A DNA stretch of 14,344 bases from Clostridiales bacterium. Lineage in GTDB: Bacteria; Bacillota; Clostridia; Saccharofermentanales; Saccharofermentanaceae. Under the pieces are notes generated by a model. It made no database searches. It was not told the origin of the DNA and saw only the letters and a program-made list of their open reading frames with translations. This document shows, in pieces, positions 7,061 through 14,136 of the stretch; the stretch's first letter is position 1, and every line of letters starts with the position of its first letter. The position numbers and the translations under genes are program-made. The stretch lies in assembly GCA_003543635.1 (NCBI GenBank), contig DNAE01000224.1, positions 1 to 14,344 on the forward strand. The letters are read 5' to 3'.

Positions 7061-7699
7061 ATGAACGAGCACAAAAAGACCTTTTACAGGAACCAGGCCG
7101 AGACCATCATCAAGAAACTCCACACAAGGAAGATGGAAGGTTACTATTGTGAGGACCGCGAGAGTGCTGTCTCCAAAGTGTTGGAACTCATCGGAGAAGG
7201 CGCTAAGACCGTGGGATACGGAGGATCCGTGACCATAGACGAACTCGGTTTGAAGGGTGCCATAGAGGGTGCGGGACACAGCCTCATTATCCGGGAGGAT
7301 GCCAAGACTGACGAGGAACTGAAGAAGGTAAAAGCGGATCTTATAAATGCCGATACATTCCTTATGAGTACGAATGCCATCACCCTTGACGGTGAACTCA
7401 TCAATATAGACGGACGGGGCAACAGGGTAAGCTTCATGATCTACGGCCCCGATCAGGTCATAATCGTTGCGGGAATGAACAAGGTGGCCTCGGACGAGAA
7501 GGAGGGACTCGACAGAGTCCGTAACTTCGCATCGCCCCCGAACACGGTGAGGCTTAACAGAAACACCCCCTGCGCCGTCACGGGAAGATGCGGTAACTGT
7601 ATCAATGACTCCATCTGCTGTCAGATAGTTACCACCAGGTGTTCCATGATACCCGGAAGGATAAAGGTCGTCCTTGTGGGCGAGGAGCTCGGCTACTGA
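7061..7699 (+). CDS. LUD-domain (LutC/YkgG-like) protein
   Basis: This 212-residue protein belongs to the LUD family, once called DUF162, related to LutC of the lactate-utilisation iron-sulfur complex. Recognisable stretches are the N-terminal helix region, VGYGGSVTIDELGL (51-64), STNAITLDGELINIDGRGNRV (103-123) and VAGMNKV (136-142). The C-terminus has a cysteine group at C171, C177, C180, C186, C187 and C194, typical of the stand-alone clostridial branch as I recall it and able to hold a metal or Fe-S centre. No lutA or lutB gene is nearby, so a lactate role is not shown. AAGGAGG at 7050-7056 lies four bases before the ATG and overlaps the previous stop codon, which implies coupling to the 183-residue protein. 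Confidence 0.9.
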   Translation: MNEHKKTFYRNQAETIIKKLHTRKMEGYYCEDRESAVSKVLELIGEGAKTVGYGGSVTIDELGLKGAIEGAGHSLIIREDAKTDEELKKVKADLINADTFLMSTNAITLDGELINIDGRGNRVSFMIYGPDQVIIVAGMNKVASDEKEGLDRVRNFASPPNTVRLNRNTPCAVTGRCGNCINDSICCQIVTTRCSMIPGRIKVVLVGEELGY

Positions 7700-7744
7700 G
7701 AAATGGCGGAAGAAGACCGGACCGTCGAAGAACTCAAATAAGCC

Positions 7745-7773
7745 TTTATAAAAGCTATTCCTCATTATATAAT
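7745..7773 (+). promoter_or_regulatory. Sigma-A-type promoter for the NhaC-family gene
   Basis: TTTATA (7745-7750) and a perfect TATAAT (7768-7773) are separated by 17 bases. The -10 ends 32 bases before the start codon, giving a leader of about 25 bases. Confidence 0.7.
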
Positions 7774-7800
7774 TAACTATCTTGTGTAAAAAGTGAGGAA
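7758..7800. repeat. Inverted repeat spanning promoter -10 and ribosome site
   Basis: TTCCTCA (7758-7764) is the exact reverse complement of TGAGGAA (7794-7800); one wobble and one further pair extend it inward. The left arm lies in the promoter spacer and the right arm is the ribosome-binding site of the antiporter gene. It might be an operator, or chance. Confidence 0.4.
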
Positions 7801-7805
7801 CTGTT

Positions 7806-9314
7806 ATGTATGCAACGTTTTGGGCACTTGTGCCTCCGTTGATAGCTATTTTGCTCGCCCTCATTACAAAGGAAGTCTATTCCTCCTTGTTCGTGGGCAT
7901 TATAGTCGGAGGGCTTTTCTATTCCAACTTCAATCCCGTCGGAACCATGGAGCATATCTTTGGCGATGGTTTAGTGGCTCAATTATCCGATTCCTATAAT
8001 GTGGGTATACTGGTATTCCTGGTCTTCCTGGGAATAATAGTCGCGCTTATGAACAAGGCCGGCGGCTCGGCAGCCTTCGGAGAATGGGCCAGCAGGCATG
8101 TCAGATCCAGGGTCGGTGCGCAGATCGCCACCATCGCCCTGGGATGTCTTATCTTCATCGACGATTACTTCAATTGCCTTACCGTAGGTAGCGTTATGAG
8201 ACCTTTGACCGACAGGCAGAAGATCTCCAGGGCCAAGCTCGCTTATCTTATCGACGCGACTGCCGCCCCCGTTTGTATCATCGCTCCCATATCATCTTGG
8301 GCTGCTGCCGTATCGGGTTTTGCCCCTGAGGGCACCAACGGTCTTATGCTCTTTATCAGGGCGATCCCCTATAACTACTATGCCATCCTTACGATCATAA
8401 TGATGATCCTTATCGCGGTATTCAAGATCGAATACGGTCCCATGAAGAAGCACGAGGAGAATGCTCTTAAGGGTGATATCTTCACCGTTAAGGAATCAGC
8501 ATCTTCAGGGACTCCTGCCGAGACGGTGAAGGGTAAGGGAAAGGTCATAGATCTTATCCTTCCCATTCTTTCCCTGATCATCTGCTGTGTCATCGGCATG
8601 ATCTATACGGGCGGATTTTTTGAGGGTGCGAGCTTTGTGGATTCCTTTGCCGATTCCGATGCTTCCGTTGGCCTCGTCTTCGGATCCTTCGTTGGACTTC
8701 TCGTAACCCTTATCCTTTATCTTGTGAGAAGGGTGCTTCCCTTTAAGGATTGCATGGATTGTATCGTAGAGGGTTTCAGGGCGATGGTGCCCGCCATCAC
8801 GATCCTTGCCCTTGCCTGGACGCTCAAGGGCATGACCGATTCCCTGGGAGCTGCCGAATACGTTGCAGGACTCGTGGATCAGAGTAAGGGTTCGTTCCTT
8901 AACTTCCTTCCCGCGATCATCTTCCTGATCGCCGTGGGACTTTCCTTTGCCACGGGAACCAGCTGGGGAACCTTCGGTATCCTTATCCCCATCACTCTTA
9001 AGGCATTCCCTCTGGAGGGAGGATCCCCCCTTGCGGTCATCTGTGTCTCGGCATGTATGGCAGGCGCCGTTTGCGGAGACCATTGCTCTCCCATCTCGGA
9101 TACCACGATCATGAGTTCCGCGGGCGCAGGGTGCAACCACATTGCCCATGTTTCCACCCAGCTTCCTTATGCGCTCACCGCTGCCGGTGTTTCCTTTGTG
9201 ACATATATAATCGCGGGACTTGTGCAGAACGCAGTCATATCCCTTGCCATCGGCATAGCCCTTATGGCGGGTACCATGGTCATACTGTCCAAGACACTTA
9301 AATCCAAGTCCTGA
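7806..9314 (+). CDS. nhaC: NhaC-family Na+/H+ antiporter
   Basis: This 502-residue protein is almost wholly hydrophobic, with many membrane helices. Family-typical motifs are FIDDYFNCLTVGSVMRP (117-132), DATAAPVCIIAPISSW (150-165), ATGTSWGTFGILIPI (382-396) and GDHCSPISDTTIMSS (424-438). The acidic and polar residues in these motifs are likely to line the ion path. A more hydrophilic cytoplasmic loop lies at about 212-247. Members exchange sodium for protons, and some relatives exchange organic or amino acids, so the symbol marks the family, not a proven substrate. GAGGAA at 7795-7800 lies five bases before the ATG. It is a single-gene unit with its own promoter upstream and terminator downstream. 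Length is in the usual range and no damage is seen. Confidence 0.93.
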   Translation: MYATFWALVPPLIAILLALITKEVYSSLFVGIIVGGLFYSNFNPVGTMEHIFGDGLVAQLSDSYNVGILVFLVFLGIIVALMNKAGGSAAFGEWASRHVRSRVGAQIATIALGCLIFIDDYFNCLTVGSVMRPLTDRQKISRAKLAYLIDATAAPVCIIAPISSWAAAVSGFAPEGTNGLMLFIRAIPYNYYAILTIIMMILIAVFKIEYGPMKKHEENALKGDIFTVKESASSGTPAETVKGKGKVIDLILPILSLIICCVIGMIYTGGFFEGASFVDSFADSDASVGLVFGSFVGLLVTLILYLVRRVLPFKDCMDCIVEGFRAMVPAITILALAWTLKGMTDSLGAAEYVAGLVDQSKGSFLNFLPAIIFLIAVGLSFATGTSWGTFGILIPITLKAFPLEGGSPLAVICVSACMAGAVCGDHCSPISDTTIMSSAGAGCNHIAHVSTQLPYALTAAGVSFVTYIIAGLVQNAVISLAIGIALMAGTMVILSKTLKSKS

Positions 9315-9335
9315 TCATTTTGTTATCGAGCTGTT

Positions 9336-9365
9336 AAGGTCCGGCCGATCTGCCGGACCTTTTTT
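9336..9365 (+). terminator. Rho-independent terminator after the antiporter gene
   Basis: AGGTCCGGC (9337-9345) pairs perfectly with GCCGGACCT (9352-9360) around a CGATCT loop, with one more A-T pair outside. It is followed by a T run to 9365. Confidence 0.94.
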
Positions 9366-9389
9366 AACGAAAAAATAGTGTGATACAAT
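9361..9389 (+). promoter_or_regulatory. Candidate extended -10 promoter of the sigma-factor operon
   Basis: TGATACAAT (9381-9389) is an extended -10. The hexamer 17 bases upstream is TTTTTA, inside the preceding terminator's T run. The leader to the ATG at 9453 would be about 55 bases. A sigma-factor gene may also drive its own promoter, but I see no clear ECF-type AAC/CGT pair. Confidence 0.5.
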
Positions 9390-9452
9390 CATAGAGGTGC
9401 AACCGATGGATCTATGTTGCGTCTATATAGGTGAAAGGAGTCATATCCTCTG

Positions 9453-10016
9453 ATGGAAGATTGCAAGATCGTCGATCTTTACTGGGCCAGGGACGAAGAT
9501 GCGATAGTGCAGACGCAGATCAAGTATGAGAGATATCTAACGAAGATCGCGTTTAATGTCCTCAGCGATCATGAGGACAGTGCCGAGTCTGTTAACGATA
9601 CATATCTTCGTGCATGGAATTCCATGCCGGATAACAGACCTGATCTGCTCTCTACGTATCTCGGAAAGATATGCAGGAGATTGGCGATAGACATGTACAG
9701 GAAAAAGACTGCCGACAAAAGGGGCGGAAGCGAATATGAAGTATCGCTCCAGGAACTTGCCGAGAACGGCATAGAGCCTGCGGGAGCCTTTGATAACGAC
9801 AGTGAGTTCAAGCAACTGGGATCGCTCATAAGCGAATACCTGAGAACGATCTCCGCGGAGCAAAGAACGGTATTTGTCAGCAGATACTTCCATTGTGACC
9901 CTCTCAAGGATATATGTGCTCGCACGGGATACTCCGAGTCGAAGATAAAGAGCATGTTGTTCAGGGTCAGGGGCGGACTCAAAAAATACCTGGAAAAGGA
10001 GGGCTACACAATATGA
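9453..10016 (+). CDS. ECF-like sigma-70 family RNA polymerase sigma factor
   Basis: This 187-residue protein has the two-domain layout of a group 4 sigma factor. Sigma region 2 covers about 20-90, with AESVNDTYLRAWN (44-56), LSTYLGKICRRLAIDMYRK (66-84) and a basic end. A linker of about 40 residues follows. Region 4 covers about 128-183, with LRTISAEQRTVFVSRYF and a helix-turn-helix around YSESKIKSMLFRVRGGL. It directs RNA polymerase to a small regulon; the target promoters are unknown. The ATG was chosen because AAAGGAG lies at 9434-9440, although 12 bases of spacing is long. The stop overlaps the next gene's start as ATGA, so the sigma factor and its putative inhibitor are translated together. 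Confidence 0.92.
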   Translation: MEDCKIVDLYWARDEDAIVQTQIKYERYLTKIAFNVLSDHEDSAESVNDTYLRAWNSMPDNRPDLLSTYLGKICRRLAIDMYRKKTADKRGGSEYEVSLQELAENGIEPAGAFDNDSEFKQLGSLISEYLRTISAEQRTVFVSRYFHCDPLKDICARTGYSESKIKSMLFRVRGGLKKYLEKEGYTI

Positions 10017-10720
10017 AGGTGAAAGCTGAAGACATTTCATATGCCCTTAATTTTCTTGACGACGACATAATTGCGGAGTGCGACAGGATGAGGGAGAACG
10101 ATAAGATCGTTCCCGTTAAGAAGAAGGCCCGCATAACCGCGATCATCCCCATAGCGGCGGCAGCCTGCCTTTTGCTCGTGGCAGGCGGTATCCTGCTGAA
10201 GGTAGGCAGCGGGATGTCAAAATCTTCCTCTGAGGTTGCCGTTCGTAACACTGAGACTGAGGATAGAGATCATAATTCCGACATTCAGGAGATGGCGAAT
10301 GAAATCAGTGTAAACGAGGAAGAAGAGCAGACTCTGACATATGGCCTTGATAGTGACGGAATCGCTTTTTATGGAGAAGACGGAGCGGGGATGGACAACG
10401 TTGCCGAAGTACCTGCCGATCCTGAGCAGACTGTTATCAGTATCTCCGCCCTTGATGAAAAGACACGGGAAGTGATAACATCCCTGGCAGGCCGTGAGGC
10501 ATGTGATATCAAGACAGATGACAGCGACTTCGGTTTTACCGTCAGCAGTAATGATGTCTATACCGATTACGGTCTGTATAAAGGGAAGGACGGCTCCTGT
10601 TATGTGAACATCTCATCTGAGGATCGGGAGTATACGGTAAGCATAGCTCCCGAGGAATATGAGTTGCTCACAGACATGGTGGAAGAATTCGGCAACGGAT
10701 CAGTTTTCCTGGATGAATAA
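10013..10720 (+). CDS. Putative membrane-anchored anti-sigma factor
   Basis: This 235-residue single-pass protein lies directly behind the sigma gene with a four-base overlap. Residues 1-37 are cytoplasmic, with DISYALNFLDDDIIAECDR (7-25). I recall similar short 'IDDDLIEEA' helices at the front of sigma-linked membrane proteins in Clostridia, where they probably hold the sigma factor. A basic KKKAR precedes a membrane helix at about 41-63. The remaining 170 or so residues would be outside: an acidic Ser/Asp/Glu spacer (68-140), then a folded region to 235 that I do not recognise. There is no HxxxCxxC zinc anti-sigma motif. The anti-sigma role is inferred from position and topology. An upstream in-frame ATG at 9914 would overlap the sigma gene by 100 bases and is rejected. 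Confidence 0.75.
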   Translation: MKVKAEDISYALNFLDDDIIAECDRMRENDKIVPVKKKARITAIIPIAAAACLLLVAGGILLKVGSGMSKSSSEVAVRNTETEDRDHNSDIQEMANEISVNEEEEQTLTYGLDSDGIAFYGEDGAGMDNVAEVPADPEQTVISISALDEKTREVITSLAGREACDIKTDDSDFGFTVSSNDVYTDYGLYKGKDGSCYVNISSEDREYTVSIAPEEYELLTDMVEEFGNGSVFLDE

Positions 10721-11516
10721 GATCTACAGACCTGATTATTATGATGAGTTCAAATGTATCGCGGGCGACTGTAATCACTCGTGCTGCATCGGATGGGATA
10801 TCGACATAGATCCGGTATCCATGAAAAGATTCTCCGAACACGGATATATATTAAAGAATATCAAGGACCGTTCCATGATGAAGGACAAAGACGGGAGATG
10901 TCTTTTCCTCAACGGGGACGGTCTTTGTGATATGATCCTGCGATACGGGGAGGATATGCTCTGCGATATATGCAGGGAGCATCCCAGATTCTATAACAGA
11001 TACGACGACCATACGGATATGGGAGTCGGATTATGTTGTGAAGAAGTGTGCAACATTGTTTTACACAAGACAGATAAGTTCAAGTTGATCCCCGAACGGG
11101 AGATGAGTGAAGAGATAAAGACGATCCAGAATAGGGAATTGCCCTTTGATCAAAGACTTCAAATGCTGGGTCCATCCAGAACGGGTGCCAAGATGAGGGC
11201 TTTGATATTTAAACAGCTGGAAAGGCTTGATGAGGATTGGACGAGCGTCCTGGACGATATCATTGCCGCTCCGCCGGATGAAGGGGAGATATCGGAATAT
11301 CTTACGGCCCATGGGATCCCCATGGAACAGCTGGCCTGTTACTTCCTTTACCGATATCCGGATAAAACATGGTTTGCAACGGAAGGCATAAGACTTATAG
11401 CCTCTGCTTGTTTGTGTAGCAAAAGTAAAACAATGTGTGACATCGTGAGATTGTTCTCCTCCGAAGTGGAGTATTCGGATTCTAACATCGGGGAATTGGA
11501 GTCGATCTATGCTTAG
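10713..11516 (+). CDS. FliB-family (flagellin lysine-N-methylase-like) cysteine-rich protein
   Basis: This 267-residue protein opens with YYDEFKCIAGDCNHSCCIGW, the signature of the FliB/YkgJ-type metal-chelating family. Cysteines stand at 15, 20, 24 and 25, then 63 and 72, then 84 and 87 in LCDICREHPRF, then 108, 109 and 113. This set is well suited to an Fe-S or zinc centre. In Salmonella, FliB is needed for lysine methylation of flagellin, but many FliB-like genes sit in genomes without flagella, so the substrate here is open. FliB itself is about 400 residues, so this copy is short at the C-terminus. The ATG at 10713 overlaps the anti-sigma stop by eight bases and has no good ribosome site, which implies translational coupling. 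The in-frame ATG at 10659 is less likely, since the family match begins at MNKIYRPDYY. Confidence 0.85.
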   Translation: MNKIYRPDYYDEFKCIAGDCNHSCCIGWDIDIDPVSMKRFSEHGYILKNIKDRSMMKDKDGRCLFLNGDGLCDMILRYGEDMLCDICREHPRFYNRYDDHTDMGVGLCCEEVCNIVLHKTDKFKLIPEREMSEEIKTIQNRELPFDQRLQMLGPSRTGAKMRALIFKQLERLDEDWTSVLDDIIAAPPDEGEISEYLTAHGIPMEQLACYFLYRYPDKTWFATEGIRLIASACLCSKSKTMCDIVRLFSSEVEYSDSNIGELESIYA

Positions 11517-12216
11517 GACCATAGTCCTTAACGGGATCACCGTACAGTATGAATTCGCACGTAAGAGGGTGCGCAACATCAACCTTCGCATAAGACGTGA
11601 CGGATCCGTTGCCGTATCCGCTTCCCGGTATGTGCCCATGGGACTCGTGGAGGAGTTCCTTCGGGAGAGGAGCGATTTCATCCTGAGGTCCATCGCCAGA
11701 TCGGGCGCCAGGAGGAACAATGCCATGAGACCTGATCTTTGCCGGGACGGGGATCAGGTGAAGGTCTTCGGAGAGGTCTGTACGATCAGGGTATGTCCCT
11801 CCGTCAAGAACAGAGTCGTATTCATCTATCCGACGATCTACCTCTATGTGAAGGATCCCGATGACGATGATCTCCGAAGAAGGACCTATGAGAAGTTCAG
11901 GAGGGATGGTCTTAAGGCTAAGGTACTTCAGATGTGTAAATACTATTATCCCCGTTTTGCCGAGAAGGGGGTCCCTTATCCGAATAAGATCTCCTTCCGT
12001 CAGATGAGATCGCGTTGGGGCAGCTGCGAGGTCAAGTCGAAGACCTTAACTTTCAGCTATAATCTCTTTGAGGTGCCGGAGGAGGCGATCGCCTATGTGG
12101 TGGTACATGAGTTCGCCCATCTGATCGTGGCGGATCACTCGGTGAGGTTCTACAGGGAAGTTGAAAGCGTCCTTCCCGACTACAAAGCCAGGGATAAGCT
12201 CCTGGACGAATACTGA
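11509..12216 (+). CDS. YgjP-like (M48-type) metallopeptidase domain protein
   Basis: This 235-residue protein has the layout of the YgjP/DUF45 family. The N-terminal beta-rich part (1-60) includes RNINLRIRRDGSVAVSAS and a basic stretch. A linker follows, and then a C-terminal zinc peptidase domain. Its motifs are FRQMRSRWGSCEVKSKTLTF (163-182), HEFAHL with H200, E201 and H204, and H210 in ADHS as the likely third zinc ligand. All catalytic residues look intact. No signal peptide is present, so it acts in the cytoplasm; its substrates are unknown in most bacteria. It overlaps the FliB-like gene by eight bases (ATGCTTAG), and GGAG lies seven bases before the start. The link to the sigma factor is by operon only. 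Confidence 0.92.
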   Translation: MLRTIVLNGITVQYEFARKRVRNINLRIRRDGSVAVSASRYVPMGLVEEFLRERSDFILRSIARSGARRNNAMRPDLCRDGDQVKVFGEVCTIRVCPSVKNRVVFIYPTIYLYVKDPDDDDLRRRTYEKFRRDGLKAKVLQMCKYYYPRFAEKGVPYPNKISFRQMRSRWGSCEVKSKTLTFSYNLFEVPEEAIAYVVVHEFAHLIVADHSVRFYREVESVLPDYKARDKLLDEY

Positions 12217-12241
12217 TGTCGGTCATACCGGAGGTAAACAG

Positions 12242-12991
12242 ATGGAAAGTGTCATATCGGTTGCCAATATGCGCGAAAGCGACGAACATACCATTGCCTG
12301 CCTGACGGGTTCCTTGGAACTCATGGAAAGGGCGGCCCGGGGGATAAGGTCATCCCATGATTTTAACGGCAGGACTTTGATAGTCACGGGATCCGGGAAT
12401 AACGGCGGGGACGGATTCGCCCTCGCTGAGATCCTTCTCGAGGAAGGGAAGGAGACGGAGGTGGTCACGGTAACGGATCATTACTCTGCGGATTCCGAAT
12501 ACTATATGAAAAGGGCAGTGTCCAAGGGACTTAAAGTAATACCTTTTACCGCGGGTTCCGGAATGCTTAAAGGATACGATACCATCGTGGATTGTCTCCT
12601 GGGAACGGGATTCTCGGGAGAAGTACGGGGAAGATACCGGGATGCCATCCTCGAGATCAACGAAGTCTTCGGGGATTGCTTTGTCCTCAGCGCCGACATC
12701 AACAGCGGAATGAACGGGGATACCGGTAAAGCCGATATAGCGGTAAGATCCCACCTGACGGTGACCATAGGTGCCCTTAAGACGGGACTGCTCCTTGCAA
12801 GGGGAGGAAGTCATATCAGAAGGATCACCTGTGCTCATATCGGAATAACTCCCCTGAGGGAAGAGAACTTCCTGCTCGAGCCCGGTGAATGGGAATTACG
12901 CGGCATCGATCCCGGGCTTTTTGTCTATGAAGACTCCTCCGGAGCATTGTTGTTCAAAAACGACGAAAGTGTAAATATTATTAACGTTTAA
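12242..12991 (+). CDS. nnrE: NAD(P)H-hydrate epimerase (YjeF N-terminal domain, stand-alone)
   Basis: This 249-residue enzyme epimerises damaged NAD(P)H hydrates so that a partner dehydratase can repair them. Motifs are MRESDEHTI (10-18), VTGSGNNGGDGFALAE (48-63) for nucleotide binding, VDCLLGTGFSGEVRG (116-130) and SADINSGMNGDTG (150-162), which holds the conserved acidic site. The usual Pro of the D-x-P-S-G motif is Asn154 here. The common fused ADP/ATP-dependent dehydratase (kinase-like) domain is absent; after about residue 205 there is only a short tail. The partner must be encoded elsewhere. GGAGGT at 12230-12235 supports the ATG at 12242, 25 bases after the metallopeptidase stop; the in-frame ATG at 12161 lies inside that gene. 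It probably belongs to the same transcript. Confidence 0.9.
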   Translation: MESVISVANMRESDEHTIACLTGSLELMERAARGIRSSHDFNGRTLIVTGSGNNGGDGFALAEILLEEGKETEVVTVTDHYSADSEYYMKRAVSKGLKVIPFTAGSGMLKGYDTIVDCLLGTGFSGEVRGRYRDAILEINEVFGDCFVLSADINSGMNGDTGKADIAVRSHLTVTIGALKTGLLLARGGSHIRRITCAHIGITPLREENFLLEPGEWELRGIDPGLFVYEDSSGALLFKNDESVNIINV

Positions 12992-13024
12992 TACTCTTTC
13001 CTTTGTCTTTTTTGGCGTCCGATA

Positions 13025-13033
13025 TGTTATACT
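13025..13033 (+). promoter_or_regulatory. Extended -10 promoter of ilvE
   Basis: TGTTATACT is an extended -10 (TG-n-TATACT) 36 bases before the ilvE ATG. The -35 is poor at 17 bases; TTGTCT at 13003-13008 is 19 bases away. No hairpin terminator is seen between nnrE and this promoter, so some read-through from the sigma operon is possible. Confidence 0.6.
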
Positions 13034-13069
13034 GTCTCATGTGAAAACTTTAAGAAGAAGGTGATTTCA

Positions 13070-14095
13070 ATGAGCAAGAATATCGATTGGGCTAATCTGG
13101 GATTCGGATATGTTCCCACGGATAAGAGATTCGTTGCCAATTTCAAGGACGGAAAATGGGACGAGGGTGCTCTTACTGATGATCCCATGGTTACCATGAG
13201 CGAGTGCGCAGGCGTTCTTCAGTATGCTCAGACATGCTTTGAAGGACTTAAGGCATACAGGACAGAAGACGGCAAAGTAGTATGCTTCCGCCCTGACCTT
13301 AATGCAGCCAGAATGGCTGATTCCTGCAGAAGGCTCGAGATGCCCGTATTCCCCGAGGACAAGTTTGTTCAGGCATGTGTTGACGTTGTTGCCGCCAACC
13401 TGGACTTCGTACCTCCCTACGGATCCGGAGCTACTCTTTATCTCAGACCCTATATGTTCGGTATCAATCCCGTTATCGGTGTTAAGCCTGCTGAGGACTA
13501 TCAGTTCAGGATCTTCTGTACACCCGTAGGACCTTACTTCAAGGGCGGAGTTAAGCCCATTGTTATCAGGGTCTCCGACTTCGACAGGGCAGCTCCCCGC
13601 GGAACAGGTCACATCAAGGCCGGTCTCAACTATGCAATGAGCCTTCATGCCATCGTTGATGCGCATAATCAGGGATTTGCCGAGAACATGTATCTCGATC
13701 CCAAGACAAGAACAAAGGTTGAGGAGACAGGCGGAGCAAACTTCATCTTCGTCACAAAGGACGGTACTCTCGTAACACCTAAGTCCGACAGTATCCTTCC
13801 TTCCATCACCAGAAGATCCCTTATGATCGTTGCCGAGAAGTATCTGGGAATGAAGGTCGAGCACAGAGAGGTCTACCTCGATGAGCTCAAGGACTTCGCA
13901 GAGTGCGGACTTTGCGGTACGGCTGCAGTTATCTCTCCCGTCGGCAAGATCAACGATCACGGCAAAGAGATCTGCTTCCCCTCCGGCATGGAGGAGATGG
14001 GTCCCTGGACCAAGAAACTCTACGATACACTTACGGGCATCCAGATGGGCCGCATAGAAGCACCCGAAGGATGGATCAAGGTCATCGCTGAATAA
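13070..14095 (+). CDS. ilvE: Branched-chain amino-acid aminotransferase
   Basis: This 341-residue PLP enzyme of fold type IV transfers amino groups between glutamate and the keto acids of leucine, isoleucine and valine. Supporting stretches are YAQTCFEGLKAYR (52-64), the PLP lysine K183 in GTGHIKAGLNYAMSL, the VEETGGANFIFV motif with E219 near the cofactor, and CGLCGTAAVISPVG (279-292). The length matches bacterial class II enzymes. I prefer ATG 13070, with AGAAGGTG about seven bases upstream, over the in-frame GTG at 13061, which is itself part of that ribosome site. Codons look more biased to GTT, GTA, GCA and ACA than in the neighbours, as expected for strong expression. No terminator follows within 41 bases, so the rubrerythrin gene may be read through. 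Confidence 0.96.
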   Translation: MSKNIDWANLGFGYVPTDKRFVANFKDGKWDEGALTDDPMVTMSECAGVLQYAQTCFEGLKAYRTEDGKVVCFRPDLNAARMADSCRRLEMPVFPEDKFVQACVDVVAANLDFVPPYGSGATLYLRPYMFGINPVIGVKPAEDYQFRIFCTPVGPYFKGGVKPIVIRVSDFDRAAPRGTGHIKAGLNYAMSLHAIVDAHNQGFAENMYLDPKTRTKVEETGGANFIFVTKDGTLVTPKSDSILPSITRRSLMIVAEKYLGMKVEHREVYLDELKDFAECGLCGTAAVISPVGKINDHGKEICFPSGMEEMGPWTKKLYDTLTGIQMGRIEAPEGWIKVIAE

Positions 14096-14136
14096 GCCGC
14101 CAGGCATATTTAAAAAAACGTCGGGAGGAAAGACAA

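Noticed and set aside
7703..7741. A 12-residue open frame (MAEEDRTVEELK) after the LUD gene
   Set aside because: It is too short to support and has no good ribosome site. It could be the tail of a lost gene, but nothing shows this.
7700..7805. Possible sodium or pH riboswitch before the antiporter gene
   Set aside because: The promoter leaves a leader of only about 25 bases, too short for a known riboswitch.
6470..7864. A 464-codon open frame on the minus strand across three plus-strand genes
   Set aside because: It is in codon register with the 183-residue and LUD genes, so it only needs those genes to avoid TTA, CTA and TCA codons. The plus-strand LUD match is clear and the minus-strand product resembles nothing.
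10713..11516. The FliB-like gene as evidence of a flagellated organism
   Set aside because: FliB-like genes occur in genomes without flagella, and no flagellar gene is in the window.
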